From Albula goreensis (Eukaryota; Chordata; Actinopteri; Albuliformes; Albulidae), in contig CM040765.1 of assembly GCA_022829145.1 (NCBI GenBank), forward strand, positions 13,789,792 through 13,853,791: a stretch of 64,000 bases of DNA. The letters are read 5' to 3'. The position numbers and the translations under genes are program-made. The notes below the pieces were generated by a model that had not been told where the DNA came from, searched no databases, and saw only the letters and a program-made list of their open reading frames with translations. Shown here in pieces: positions 1 to 14,208 of this stretch (position 1 is the stretch's first letter; each line of letters opens with the position of its first letter).

Positions 1-720
1 GAGTCAGTGCTAGGTCAGATACCATATATATTTCTTCCTTATTTGTTTTTTAATCATGCTTGAAAAAAAAAAATAGAAAATTCCAACTGAATCAGTACCG
101 TTAACGCGGCTAGTGCCCAGGGCTAGCCAATACCCCAGAGTTCTCCAGTCAACAGAAGAGAGGCACCAAGGCAACACAATTTAGCTAACACAGCTGCTTT
201 AAGATTTGTAGGCAAGTGAACTTTACAACACTATGTGGTCAAACAAAACCATATTCACTAATTGCCAAATTGCTCCTATAAACAAGGCAAGGAAGATAAT
301 GGTCAAGTGAATTTAGAATGAAAAATTGTAAGAAATACTGTGATTTAACAGGCTTGCCTGCTTGAATAGCAAACACGGCACTTTTGGAATGGAACTTGTA
401 ATGCCGGAATATGAAAGAGAGCCAGCCTAATAACTGTCCAGAGTTTCCCATAAGGTGTTAAAGATCACACCGATCACACCTTCATGCCTGACATGAAATA
501 TGCTGGGAGGCAGCAGCAGGTCACAGGGGGTGTCAGTGAAGGGGTGTGAGGGGGGTGATGGGAAATTTCATTGCTTAATTCATAACACTAATGCATTTTC
601 ATGACTGGCGTGTAAATTCAGGGCATCCATTTTAAATGAAAATGGAAGAGACATTATTAGTTACGCTTGTGAGCCAATTCTGCCGTGTCAGAGGTAATTA
701 GTGGAGGCATTTGCCGTGTC

Positions 721-722
<2 letters not shown>

Positions 723-757
<35 letters not shown>
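723..757. repeat. (TG)n microsatellite
   Basis: Uninterrupted TG dinucleotides, followed by some 250 bp of degenerate TG-rich DNA to about 1,000. Confidence 0.97.
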
Positions 758-760
<3 letters not shown>

Positions 761-3700
761 TGTGGGGGATGGGTGGATCCTTGAGCAGATATTTGCATGT
801 TCGATGGAGTGAGTGTGTTTGTGTGGGTAGGTGAGAGATAGTCTGAAGGTATGCACGTGTGTCAGGTTGTGCTTGTGTGTGTATGTTTGTGTGTATGTAT
901 GCATGTGTGAGTTAATGCATATGTGTAGTGTGTGTGTGTGTGTACATTCATGTGCGTGTATGCCTGTGTGTTTGCAGTGTGTGAGAGAGAAATAAGTGTG
1001 ACCAGTAGAGATACTTGTAGAACATTCACACATTTTCTGTGTGTTTATGATCTGGTCAGTTCTGTAAGAATACAACAGAAATAACATATATCTGGTGTGC
1101 CCAACCCTTAACTGGTATTCATTGTCAATACTCATGCTTTTTATAGAAAACATTACTTTAGGTCTGACTGAAAACAAATGCAAAGTTGCAATGATTCCCA
1201 AGATAAGCCAATAGTTCACAAACTGAGGTCTTGGGGGATCCCTTCATATTGCCAGTTTTTATTCCCACCACAGTGGCAACCCCTGAATTGTAACGAGCTG
1301 TTAAGTGTTCTTAATTAGACACTCTTAATGTCTGTTTAGGGATGATTTACCCTCTGAAGTCACATTATATCAAAAATAGTGACGCAAGCCGTGAAGAATT
1401 AATGTCCCGTATTCACATCCCAGTACTTTTAATCAGCCAGATCCACTAGTTCTCTCTGTAATGTGCTATTTGCCCAATGATTCAAGCAGACTGAGATAAC
1501 ATATTTAATGGATTACATTTTAGACTGGCAGGTGAAATAAGAGGGATGTAATTGCTTGAAACTGGTCACCTATGCTATTAAACTATACCATTCGTGGAAA
1601 ATTCTGAGTTTAAAGTCAAAGGAAACAGCAGTACAGAAAACATGCTCTGTGTTCAAATAAGTTTAAGGCAAACATTTGTGGAACAACATGCTTGCAACAA
1701 CATAAATTACGTTAATCAGAAAACACAGGGCCCCCCCAGGACTGACTTTGAGAACCCGTGAGATAAGCTAAGGGTTCTGCTTTATAGAATGGCTCTTCGT
1801 TCCCTTTAACATGAGTGTGACGCTTTCACAAGAAGCAGCTTGCAGTTTTGATGACTTTTTTGCTTTGTTTTCACTTCCCAGATTTCAAGCCAAAAGAACA
1901 AATTATATTTTTTGACAGAACAGCAATAAGACAACTCAAATTGTGGAAACCAATCAAGACATTCAATTTTAACATAATGATGAGTTTACAGTGTAGCAGC
2001 CATTGTTATGCATTGTTAAACAATAATTATATTATCATTAATGTGAGTAAAAGACTGTGCATTTGGTCTCTGTAATATTCATGACAAAACAGATGTGCGT
2101 TTGATTGTGTGCAAGTCTTTCTGCTACCCATCTCTGTTAGAAGTAGAACACATGATTGTTGCTACAATCCCACACTAAGTCCAGTATGATTAATTCATAA
2201 ATTCATTAAATCATTCATTCCAGCCTTGAGCTGGTGTGGAAGAACACAGTGCTCCTTCTCATTTGCAGCTGAGAAAGTGTTTGATCGCTGCACCAGGTGC
2301 GATTTAACCCTGCATTAATCAGACTGTTTATCTGTGTAATTGCACTGTGTACCTGCCACCACTGGACCACATCTGTGTCGCTGAATAGTGTGAACAGCAA
2401 ATATGGCTCCATAAATCATGTTTGGCTTGTTTGGGGCATGATGAGTATATGCTGGGCTGTAGCTTTTGTTCAGTGTTACAGTGAGGTTTGGGGTGTAGAG
2501 AGCTGAGGTTGCAGGCTGAATAAGCATCAGTATAAATGTGTGTCTCACATTGCATAATCATGACAAATTGTGGGTACATTGATGGAGAGATAACTTCTGC
2601 CGAAGGTGATATGTGATTACGTAACGTTATGTCATGTTACTGGCTCTTGGCACACACCCTTACCCAGACCGACTCACTAAATGTAAAATATTAGTGTAAA
2701 CATCAGAAAAACAAATGCGCATTAGTTCCATGTAGAAGGTACAGGTAAGCATGTTCATAAATAGCACACTTTTGAGGTACCTGTATGATATAGTGTTAGC
2801 CAGGTGTGTGTTATCAGTTGAGCTTACAGCAGTCAGGATGTCTTAGGGCAGCATGATTCACAGATCTTTATGGTGTGTGGATGGGCTGATATACTGGGGT
2901 TCAGTGAATAGGATGAGCCCATCCAGGTGATTTAGGGATCAGTGAATCTAAAGCAGGACCTGTATGAGCAGGCAGTCTCTGAATTGTGTCTGGGCTCTGG
3001 CTGCCAGGAGTGTGATGGATGCCTCCCTGTGGACGCGGGCGCGAGACTGAAACGCTCTGTCTACCCAGAGTCCCGCGCGGCAGTCAGCGTGACTGTGCCA
3101 CAGCTGCCGTCATGTTTTTAATTAGGAAACGCTTTGCGGGCTTCTGTCATATTTCAGAGGGCCTTCAAAATGGGGTTTTCTGGAAAGTTGAACATTTTTT
3201 TAAGTTTATGGACTGGCGCATTTGACAAAGAGTGATTTCTCTCCCACAATCCCCTGCTCTAGGTGAACGGCACAGAAATGACAGGGTTGTGTCCCCGTTT
3301 AATCATTCAAGTCAGGTGATCTATTGAGCATGGACAGGTATAAACAAACAGGCACAAACGTCTCCTAGTCATATTCAGATGACTGAAATGGCAAAGGAAA
3401 GGGAGGGACGACTGCAGATTATTTGGACAAGGGCCAGGAATCACAGTGGACCTCATAATATCCCTGTAACCTTCGACCTTTGACCTGTACCCCCTCCACC
3501 TTATGAAGATCAGGATCAGGCCGATGTCTGTGAGCCGCGCAGTGGTTGATTGCAGCATTTGGATTAAGTGAGCGTGTTCCCTCACCTTTGTCTCAGTGGG
3601 AGAGGAAAGTGGCAGAAGTATGGGACCCCTCACTAAATATAGACACAGTTGGGTAAAGAGAGGCCTCTTCAAATAAGTGTTAAGCCCTAGGCACGTACTA

Positions 3701-4875
3701 CTCCTAGTAATCCAATACCAACTGGCTGTGAAGAGAACAGGGATTACGTGTCATCCATGAAGACAAGGAGGAAAAGTGCAGTTGAAATAGTTGGCAAAGT
3801 TTCATTTCACAGCTGATTGTGAGGTTTACAGTGGAAGAGAAGACAGTTATTCCACAGGTTCTGCCAAGCTGGATGTTTTATTTACTTGACACATTCGGGG
3901 TTGTGTGCTAAGTTCAACACTTGGGCATAATAAATCTTTCAGGACATTTGCTTCATGTATTTTTTATCTTGTATCTTGTAACCCTGAAACATATCTGGTC
4001 TTGATTATCAACTTAAATAACAAATATCACTTTGTTTTATCAAATAAATGTTGCCTCTATTTTGCACACTATCATTAAGACATTGAGGTTTTCTATAAAA
4101 AGTTCTACTCATGTGAGTGTAATAGAATACATGTTACTTTCACTCACCTTCTTCAACACGAGAATCTAATTGCTGCTGTGGAGAAAGCAATTACTGATAA
4201 ATTACACAATCACTGATCAGGTGGTCACAAAGGAAAATAAAAAGGAAGCATTGCCTCAGCTACTCTCTCTATTTCCTCACAGTGCCCTCTGCTGGTTGAA
4301 TAGAGAAGCTCACCGCAGTCCTAACACCCCTTAATCTGCAGGACATTTGGGACACTCATCTTTCATCTGCTCTCTTATAATTCTGAATGCATCTTCTGTA
4401 CTGCAAACTGAGGTTTTTGTTCTGTTCTTCAACAGTGAAGACAAGAGTTATAGAGTGTGCTATATTCAGAAGCATGTCATATCTGTGAATTCAGATATTT
4501 TATAAGGCACTGATGCTTATTTTCATAAAAGAATTTGCCTATATCTCCAACATAGCTTATCTGCAGTTAAATTGTGTCAGTATGATTGCTGCTGGTCTGG
4601 TGGAAATGTGACATCAAACAAACTGTTGGAACAGGAGTAAGGCTTGGGTTGACGGTGGTTTGGGCTTTGATGACTGTTATGGTGTGTATGTGACCATAAT
4701 GTTCATTCACTGTGTGTGAGTCAGTGTGGGAGATACAGACTCTGTGTGTCTGATTTGAGCTGTGTGATGTAGCTCAGTCGTGCGTGTGCGTGATGCAAAG
4801 CAGTACTAGTTGTGTAAGTTTGTGAATATGTAAACGAATGAGTGTGCGTTTTTGTGAGAGAAAAATGAAGTCCAG

Positions 4876-4878
<3 letters not shown>

Positions 4879-4952
<74 letters not shown>
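4879..4952. repeat. (TG)37 microsatellite with flanking duplicated unit
   Basis: 74 bp of pure TG. It is followed by two 46-bp-spaced copies (4,951 and 4,997) of a unit starting tgatgcagtgcagtaataag, with a diverged third copy near 4,791. Confidence 0.97.
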
Positions 4953-4953
<1 letters not shown>

Positions 4954-5344
4954 TGCAGTGCAGTAATAAGTGTGTGTGTATGTGTGTTTGTGTGGCTGAT
5001 GCAGTGCAGTAATAAGTATGTGTGTGTGCATGTGTGTCTGTCTGTCTGTATGTATGTGTATGTGTATGTGTGATGCACTGTATGGCTGCAGAGCACAGAT
5101 GCCCCGTAGTGCACATGCTCAGTGCCAGGTCTCACACAGAGAGAGTCAGATTTGCAGTGTGCCTGGGACTGTTTGCATGTCCGTATGTGTGGATGTGTGT
5201 ATGTGTGGATGTGGATATGGATGTCCTGATCACACACTCACAGGCACACTCAGCCAGGATATAATTATTTATCGCTGATGCACAGTGCAGGATTATGCAA
5301 AGGATTTGAGGAACAATCATGACTCCCAATGTCACTATTGGATA

Positions 5345-5410
5345 TATTGTGTGAATGGAACCGGGAGGTTGTAGGTTTGAATCCAAGCTGGGGTATTACC
5401 ACTTACCTCT
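5345..5410 (+). mobile_element. possible tRNA-like SINE fragment
   Basis: 'ggttgtaggtttgaatccaa' is a B-box match. No tail was found. Confidence 0.35.
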
Positions 5411-7234
5411 ATATTCACCGCAGCATTAGTGAGAGTGTCCCGACTGACAGGCTACCTCATCCCAGGAGGCCGTCATTCAGTCATATTATATTACACTATA
5501 TACAGTCACTCAATACAGTCACGGTGTCTGACAGATTCCACAACAGAGTGGGTGCCTGAAATGATAAACGGCCCCAGCCAACCCAGTCCAGCATCTATGG
5601 CAACCAATCAGGCTGCAGCAAGCATAGGCCAGTGATGTTAACAGAGCGATCAAGGAAGTTACTTTCATGATTAATAGGAAGGTACTGATTTGTAGACCAT
5701 AAATATCCTTGGGGTCATTAGTATTTGGCTTTATTTATGAGCATTCTCTCATGATATCAGGGATTTTTTTTAAACATACTGAACTCTTCGCATTTAGTGG
5801 AGACATTCAGGGTCTGACAACTAGAATGTCCTGATTACTCTCAGAGTTTTGTTTTGAACATTCTCTTCTGCAGTTGAAACATTTATGGCCCGACTTTCGC
5901 AGACTAAATTTATGGGAAAATAATGGATAAAAAACTTCCTGTATGAAAACCCATGTTTCTGTGATGTCTGTCTCAGGGCAAAGTTAGTTTGAAATGTGTC
6001 CATTGCAGCCACATAACTATCACATTCCTCTTATGCAGGTTTGATGCTAAATAATTTTGAAATATATTTCTAGTTTTGCAGCTCTAATTCTATGTTCATG
6101 GCCCAACGGTCAAGCTCAGTTTTGACCACTGGGCCATGAGCACTGACCATTAAAATAGAACCCTAAGGGTTCGAAAATCAGCCATTAGTGTAATTCAGAA
6201 CAAGTTACATCCCTGATACTGAATCCATTGCATGGCTGTCTGTGTGTAGCTCATACCCCTGAACCCTCAGGCACATGTCTGCTCCTCCTGTGAGAATGAG
6301 GCACGAGTGAAGTGAAGGAGCTCTCTGTAAGATAAGGCTCATTATTTCAGTGTCCTTGCATCTCAGAAAGGATTAAACATGTCATACCCTTGAGCCTGAA
6401 CATGAACAATCTGAATAAGGGAGATGTGGAGGAGCAGAGAATGCTCTTTCTTTGGGTTTCTGTGCTTCTTCAGTCCTTTCAGTTAGACGCATATTTGGGG
6501 TCAGTGGCTCAGAATTTTGAGGTGATTAGAACCTCAAATCCTCCCCCCAACACAGATGCGGTTGACACCTTCTGTTAATTAAGCAGCTGGAGGAAAATGC
6601 AGTATTACTGTACCTACACGTAGACCAGTTCAATTTATGCACTGTCCTCTGCAGGCATACTAATTATGTCTACAAAAGATAAAAGATCTTTTTATTTTAA
6701 ATCTTCAAAACCTCTCAAAAAAGTTGTTTGCCCCAAAGCTGTCTGAGGGAGGCCACACTAAATTCCGAAATGTGTCAGATCTGCAGAGAACACAACACAA
6801 TGGGGTACAATAGCCTCCCTGCCAATGAAAAGGTTTCGCTTGGGAGATATGGAAGGGAAAACTTACAATTTGGTGCTGTCATGTTTATTTATTTTACCTT
6901 TACTTAACTGGTTCAGTCCACTGACATTTTGCTTGGCCTAATGATCAAAGTGGGTGGAAGAAGGGATTGTTAAGCCAATTAGATGCTGAGGATACTTGGT
7001 GGCCAGATCTAGGGAACTAGTTTTTTGATTATCACTCCTGCTGGTTTGAAGACTACCATGGGATCGCTGTTATCTGAAATGACTCATGACATCATGACCC
7101 CAGATTTCTATCCCATCCAAAGGACAGGACTCCTGTTGAGTCTCACAGAGGGCCCCCATGTGGTATATCATGGTAAGCCACTGGCTCCCGGTGCAGTGAG
7201 GGGCAGTAAGACCTGCAGCTAATGCTAACTGTGC

Positions 7235-7447
7235 CTGTCAGCCCCTATGGGGGAGTACATAACTGGCAGTAGTGTCACCCTGAGGGAGGGAATCAGTGTA
7301 ATCAGCTGCAGGTTCAATTCACTGGTAAGGCTGTGTCACTGTACCCTTAAGCAAAGTAATACATGTGAATATCTACATGGATAGTTTAAATGGATAGTGT
7401 ATAAAATGTAAGATCTGTATGTCACTCTGAATTTGGGAGTCTGTTAA
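7235..7447 (+). mobile_element. tRNA-derived SINE, diverged
   Basis: A B-box-like caggttcaattc at about 7,310, 'tgtcactgtacccttaagca' after it, and a tail reading gtcactctgaatttgggagt then ctgttaaa, which corresponds to the fish SINE tail. Confidence 0.65.
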
Positions 7448-7731
7448 AAGAAGGCAGTGTTGTATAATTTCATCATAAACAGTAGTTGTCAGTAGTCCAG
7501 AAACAGATATGGCCCATGCTGAAGCAGGAGTGGAAATCAGAGCCAGGTGAGAAATAGGCCAGAGGCCAGGTTTATGCAGGATGGCTGCACCTGGCTGCTG
7601 TTTCGTCAACACAGGTGACTGGTCCAATGGCTTTAACAGCTTTCCTGTAAGTGGCCCTGAAGTAGCCCTGAATTGTCCTCAGATCCTTTTGTCAGGCCTG
7701 TTTAAACAGCTCTGCCTCAACCTTGTCAGCT

Positions 7732-7732
<1 letters not shown>

Positions 7733-7771
<39 letters not shown>
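7733..7771. repeat. (GT)n microsatellite
   Basis: About 39 bp of uninterrupted GT. Confidence 0.97.
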
Positions 7772-7773
<2 letters not shown>

Positions 7774-10700
7774 TGGGGATTGGCAGTGTCATGGTCATGT
7801 GAGAAAACACTACACAGATGATTCAAAATCATAAAATGGGGGGAAATTTGCCCATCTGATTATTTACTAATCAGTCAGACTTTTTGCTTTGGAAAAGATC
7901 TGGATGGCATTTATGAGCCAGGCTAGTTTGGCTTGGACTCACTGCAGTTGCATATCCATCCAGCAGGTGGCAGTGTTGTGATAGTTTATTTCTAATTTTA
8001 AATAACCGTTTATTTAGTCCCACTAGCTGTGCAGAATGTGTTCCTTGGAGCCTCAGTGAGTGACCCCACTGTACTTCAGAACTGTCAGGAGGGCTGCTGT
8101 GGATTAAAGCAGCTCATACCACAATTAACCCCACACACTTGGGACAAACCTGCATGTCTGGGCACAGCTCATAGCTCAGGGCTGTTGGCTTTGTGTTTCT
8201 TCAGTATTTTGTTTAATATGAAACTTTTTTTCTTCATTCATACTTCACCTTCAACATGGCATTAGAATGTATTTATTATGGTCTATATTGTGTTTTCATT
8301 GTCATTTGTTGTCAAATACATTTCTGCTAGTGTTCATGAAACTACATTGTATAGCTTATGTTATATTTAATTCTGGATCAGAACATCTACTGAATAAATT
8401 CATATATTTTGTGTATCTTATATTTTTGAACTGTAATGCTTTTCTGTATGTTATTGGCAGCACAGTAAACACAAATGTAGCATCAGTTGTCCTAATGCCT
8501 TTTTCTTTTCTTTTTTGTATGTACCTTCTCCTGCCACCTTCCTCTCCTACAGGTAAGTTGATTTGATATAACAGGTGACACCTCATTTGTGTGCAGTCTG
8601 TGCATTGTGGGAGTTGTAGTGCCCAGGGTGTTATTCAGTGATTTGATGCTTACTTGCGGCAGTGCCTGCTGTACAGTGATATTCAATACACACAGATGGC
8701 CATTGCAATTCCTTTTTTAATTGGTGCATCTCTCCAAGCTCTCCAAACATTAGTATCATTTAACATTTAGTAAACCACAAGGCTGTGTTATGGGCATTTT
8801 TGCAGTGACTAAAAGTGAGAGTGTGGAGTAGGCCCTCATATTTTCATACTTGACTGCCTGCCTGGGGTTGATGAAGCTGTAAAGCATAACTATTAATATA
8901 TAGAGGTACTTCAGTGTGTCATAGTCCAGATGACAGAACTGGAGGAAAACAGGTTCTTTCAGATATGGACTCATATATTGCAAAAAGAATACCTTGCCAG
9001 AAGGACTAAACATCTTTAAGCCTCAAACTAAATAATGAATAAAGTATGGTGGTTGACACTGAACACTACCCCTTGTGAAAATGATTGAATGTGATGTCAT
9101 TGCCTGGGTACTTTTTGCCTGAACTCACTGCTGTGATGCATATTTTGACATGGTTTGGTTTGTTAGACCTGCTCCCCTGATTTTACAGCCTTAGTTCCCT
9201 GAAAAGCTTCTTCTGATTTGCATGGTGCTTATTCTCCTTTATCTACACTCTGACCCCTTTGTGACTGACAGCCTTGTCTGCCAATGGTGTAGCTTACACC
9301 CAGTGTTTATCCAATGAGATTTCCTGATTAGATCCTCCCACAGTCACCTTTTCAACTGCAGCATTTGCACATCCAAGGATCAAGTTCTATGAACCTGAAG
9401 CCATAATACTTGGTCATAGAAGCCAGCATTTGCTGTATATCCCCGTTAGCATGTAGCCATAAGTGTCTGGTGGAGTAATCTCTGTTCATATGTGTGTGAA
9501 AGAGAGAGAAAAACACCCAAAAATGAAGAAAGTAGTTTAAATGCTGTGTGGGAAATGGTCTTGCATTTAGCTTACTGTGGAGGGTATTTACACTGAAAAT
9601 CAGGGATCTGAAACTCTAGATATTCAATTCCTGCAGAGCTACAACGTCTGCAGGTTTTCTCTCTGAACATCCCGAGGTCCTGTGTGTGTGTGTGTGTGTG
9701 TGTCTCGACCCTAGAGGAGTGAAAGAATAAGGAGGAGTGAAAGAATAAGGTCTGTCATTCCCTCTCTCACCCCCACACAATGCTGAGGAAGGATCAGATT
9801 CTCTATTACTGCAGATTTGTATGGCTTAGTGCATGGCGGAGTCAGATGTGCTGCTGATATCCTGCTTTCCTTTATGATCTGGACCTTGGCGTGCATGGGC
9901 AGCAGAGCCCAGCTGGGGCTCACGGTCACGTGACCCAGCCAGGCCTTTACAAGACGCTGCTGTAATTTTTGTAATGGTATGTCATAAACACGCACATCTA
10001 GAGCTTCTGTGCTATTTTACAGCTGATAGCAGGAGGGAATGTTCAGCAATAATACCAAACTACAAGTGGCCCTTTGAGATATTTAGAAAATAAATATTCA
10101 CCAACTAATCAGGAAAAAAAAATAACATCTCCATTTTGCCAGATGTCAATGTGTTGTAAGCAATTGGCAAACACAAACACTTAACAGTTAAACAACTATT
10201 AGCTGCTGGTTCTCCTGGTTGTGCTAAGCAGACGGCTAATGCTGTGTAAAAGGGGTGTCAGAGCAGGCGCGCTAATCCTCCTAATACCATGGCTTCCCCC
10301 TGCTTAGATTTAGACTTGTTAGCGCTGGAACACTGAGGCAGCAGCCATGTCAGTGGGTCTAGGCGTTGTTATAGGGCAGTGTTTATGTTTGCTGGTTTCT
10401 TTAGGGGCGTGGCTGCCAGATAGAGCAAAGGTATTGGTGGTATGGAGTTTAGTCTCAGAGGCAATTTACCAGCTTGACTGACTCTGTGTTCTCCACACTG
10501 GTGGAAAAAAAAAAAACTTTCACATTGAATTGATAAATGCGAAACCTGTCATTGGCTAAACTTGAAAAATGCTCCCAAACTGTGTCACTCTGTCCAGCGG
10601 TGTGGAATTGACTGCCAAGGTAGCCTGGAAATGGGTAAAAAGTGAAATGCTGCCCCGTTTTCCCCACTCTGCCCATGTGTGCCGGATCATTTGTGGCCAA

Positions 10701-11628
10701 TCATTTAGCGTCTATATGCTTTCCAAGTCTGCGTTCAGAAAGAGCAGCTCATTCCTCTGATGAGCTGCTGTCAGTGCTCAGGCAGCTCATTAGCTTGCAG
10801 AATTGGAAGAGGTTTTTCCATCAATGTGTTGCCGGGATGGTGGAGCTGGTTCTGAATATCGAAAAGGTTTGGGCCGGTATTATATATATATATTATTAAC
10901 AAATCTTCACCATACAATTATTATTTGTGTATTCCCAAGTGCTATATCAGGCTGACCTTTTGCTGCTGTCTTGCACAGATATTGACTAGCTTTATCTAAA
11001 GGTGCTTCTGTTTGTTTATTTTGGTAATATTTTTATTGCAGTCTGCTCTTCCTTCCATTTTTGTTGTGTATGTAACATACCATGTCATTTTTTGGCTGTT
11101 CAGTCCCATCACAGACAATAAAGAAGTGATTATTGTAGTTGACTGAACTAAAACATCAGTAGGCACTGCATTATTTGAGCCACATCTATTACCTTTCTCA
11201 TAGAGAAGTAAGCCATTGGAAGGGGCAAGTGTTTATGTGGTCAATATGAAAGGGGTTGATTGACATGCAGTAGCAGTTGTGAATCAGACAGGCTGTCCTC
11301 ATGTAGGAGCAGCGCACATGCTCAGTGGAACGTGACTTTTAAAACTTAAAGAGGATCATGGTTCATGCTTGAAGGCCCACTGTGCATCTTTGTGGACAGA
11401 ACACAAGTTTGCTGTAGTCTTCCTACCGTGCTGTGTGCTGTTGGAAGGCGGAGCAGAGGAATGCAAATGTGTCTCTGCCTGTCTGTCGGTCTGTCTGTCT
11501 GTCTGTCTATGCGCAGTACTGGACAGATTAGAAGGATGGTCACAGAGCGGAGGGAGGGATGACTTCTTATGCTTTATCTCTCGTGTTGTGGCTGTATTTG
11601 CTGTAGAGGATTACTTCATAAGCACAAG

Positions 11629-11630
<2 letters not shown>

Positions 11631-11680
<50 letters not shown>
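11631..11680. repeat. (GT)25 microsatellite
   Basis: 50 bp of pure GT. A short (GTCT)n run lies upstream at about 11,480-11,510. Confidence 0.97.
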
Positions 11681-11682
<2 letters not shown>

Positions 11683-13446
11683 TCTGCATAATTAAAGCAA
11701 CATATCTACTCAGTATGCTTTTTACACAACTGTGATTCATTTTCACACGAAAAAGTATATTGATGGGAGATTAATTAGTTTTGAATCCATATTTACAGTT
11801 AATTTGTGTTTTTACTGTATAGCCATAAAACCGCAGGAACACTGTGACATGCAGAACTGCCTCCAGGGCAGTGATGAAGCTCTCTTTATCACACACAGAA
11901 CAGAAGCACACGAGGGCTTTGTAATGAGAACGCCCCCACCCCGACACCCCCTCCTCCTCCAGGCAACTCATTTCACCTGCCCCTCAAACTGTTACATATC
12001 CTTTATTTGTGTGGTGCTTTTCCTGCATTACAACCAATTACAGCCAAACAGCAGTAAAACTAAATTGTGCTAGCCTGTGTTGCTGGGTTCTGCCACTGGT
12101 TTTCTACTATTGACATGCCTGGGAAGAGGCGGGGCAGATGTAGTCAGGTGTAATAACAGTCCTGAAGTTGTACACTGTCTGCTGGTTGTTGTGGTTTGTT
12201 GTCAATCAGCAGATATTTAAGCCCTTACAAACATGGTTTATGGATTCTTTCACAAGCCTGTGACTTACACGTGTACTTGAGGGATGACTGTGCTGTTTGA
12301 GCAAATTTCGCTTGTTTGACTGTAGTGTTCTTAATTATAGTCTGATTAGTGAAGCAAGTAACATTTAGTCGTAAGAGTGCATATTTAGTCACAGCAGAGG
12401 TTTTGGAAACATTAAAAGCCATGGGGAGGCATGGGGTGTTTGTGTTTGTTTGATGTCAGTCTCCAGTCCTGGAATGCTTAAGTAGATCTTGATTTTCATG
12501 TTATTTCAGCACTTCTGTACTTACATTAAGTCAATAAATGCCTCAACAGTCCACACACCTTGTGTGTAAGGCTTAAACTGGTGCCACATTGATTGATAAC
12601 CACAAAAATGTGCAGGCACTGCAGTCCTCCAGACTAGGATTTGACACTGCCATGTTAGAGTTTGCGCTTGCCTCAACTGAGCCTCAATACACTGTCAGGG
12701 TAAAGGCACAAACTACAGACTAAAACCATATGTTTGTGGTGCAGCTGTACATCCTATAGCCAGAGGTCCACACTGGTGAGGCAACGATGGAGTCTGCCTC
12801 ACCGGGGGAAAACCAAACTCCTCATTCTCATCACTTTCTTGCCGCCTCCCTCGTTGGCTGGCTGAGGGTCTGCAGATACATGGACAGAGCATATGCCGTA
12901 TCAGTGTTGCATCTGCACATGTGTGTTGCCAGGTGTGCTGCTTCCTCCAGGAGCCTAAAGGGCTTTCAGTGTGCTGGGCTGATAACATTGTCTGGTTGGC
13001 ATGAAAGAAGGCCTTCAGACACCAAACCTTTCTGCTTGATTTTGCTCCAAGCTTACAGACAAATACAAAGTCTCTCTCACTGAATCTCTTTTTGACTTCC
13101 ACAATTAAGTTACATATGCTTGTATATGAAAAATGACAATTTTTTAGGAAATGAGAAATGTTTTTTTTATTACTTAAATTTTAGTGACACAGAGTGTTTA
13201 TTTTTTAGCCCCAAAACCAATGAATTGACAGTCCGTAGCTGACAAGCCAAGCTTTAATTTATGAACTGAACCCAAACACTGCAATATTGAAGTGTTTTTA
13301 TGATGCTGAATATGTGTGGTTGTTGAATGTAGCTGTTTGTTTATATTGTCCTATTGAATATTACTGTTGGGGTCAAACATGTATTCCGTGTCATAATCTG
13401 TACTGTTTGACTGTCCCAGCTGTGGGAAACATACCAGTGGGCACTA

Positions 13447-13490
13447 AAGTAATCTGATCTAATCTATAATCTAATCTAATCTATAATCTG
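13447..13490. repeat. TAATC-type short tandem repeat
   Basis: Repeated 'taatctaatctataatc' steps. Confidence 0.85.
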
Positions 13491-14185
13491 CCCTCATGTG
13501 AGGACTTCAGACTAATCCAATCTCATGTAATACAGTCCATATCTTGTGGCATGAAATATAGCATGGCATGCATGCTTCGCCGTCTCCGTGGAGTTGAGAC
13601 CTGTAGAGCTGTTTGGTACGTTGTCATGGTGATGACAGCTGAGACGGGGAGTGTTAATTGAACTGCTGAGATCACATGCCAAATTCTTGTCTTTTAGCAT
13701 CTGAGGAAAGGAGCTTTATTCCTGTCTTCTGGTCCATGGCGGTTCCATTTACATAATTCAATGCTGTGTCAACATTCAGTAACAGAAAAACATTGCTGCT
13801 GAATATTTATTGTTTGCATTTACATTTGTAATTCAGGTGTGGATAATCTTTTTTCTTTTGGAGTTTTTCTCAAATTGTCAGCCGTTGCTGCATTTCTTTA
13901 GGGTTTCATTTCAGGCAATGAGGTTATTTTGTGTGCAGGGGCTGTGAAGATATTTGTATAAGATGCTTGGGGTATTTAGTGTTGAAGATGAGTATTTTGT
14001 GCACAAGGGGTGGTGAGTATTTTGTATACAATTGGCACACTGAATTTTGCTCTTAATTGCTGTTTGCTGTGCCAGATCAAGAAATCTATTTGGCACTAAT
14101 GGCGTGGAATCCAAATTTGAATCCCTCTGTAATTGCTTTATTAGTCTAATGCATGCAGAATGGCTGCAGTCCATATTTGTGAGCT

Positions 14186-14208
14186 GGGGGCGGGGGGGGG
14201 GGGGGGGG
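14186..14208. repeat. poly-G run
   Basis: Five G, one C, then 17 G. Long mononucleotide G runs are rare and often mis-sized in sequencing. Confidence 0.93.

Noticed and set aside
698-1219. 173-codon minus-strand ORF rich in His and Thr
   Set aside because: It is the translation of a TG/CA microsatellite and degenerate flanks. The same holds for the ORFs at 4,721-5,237, 27,100-27,405 and 29,531-29,985.
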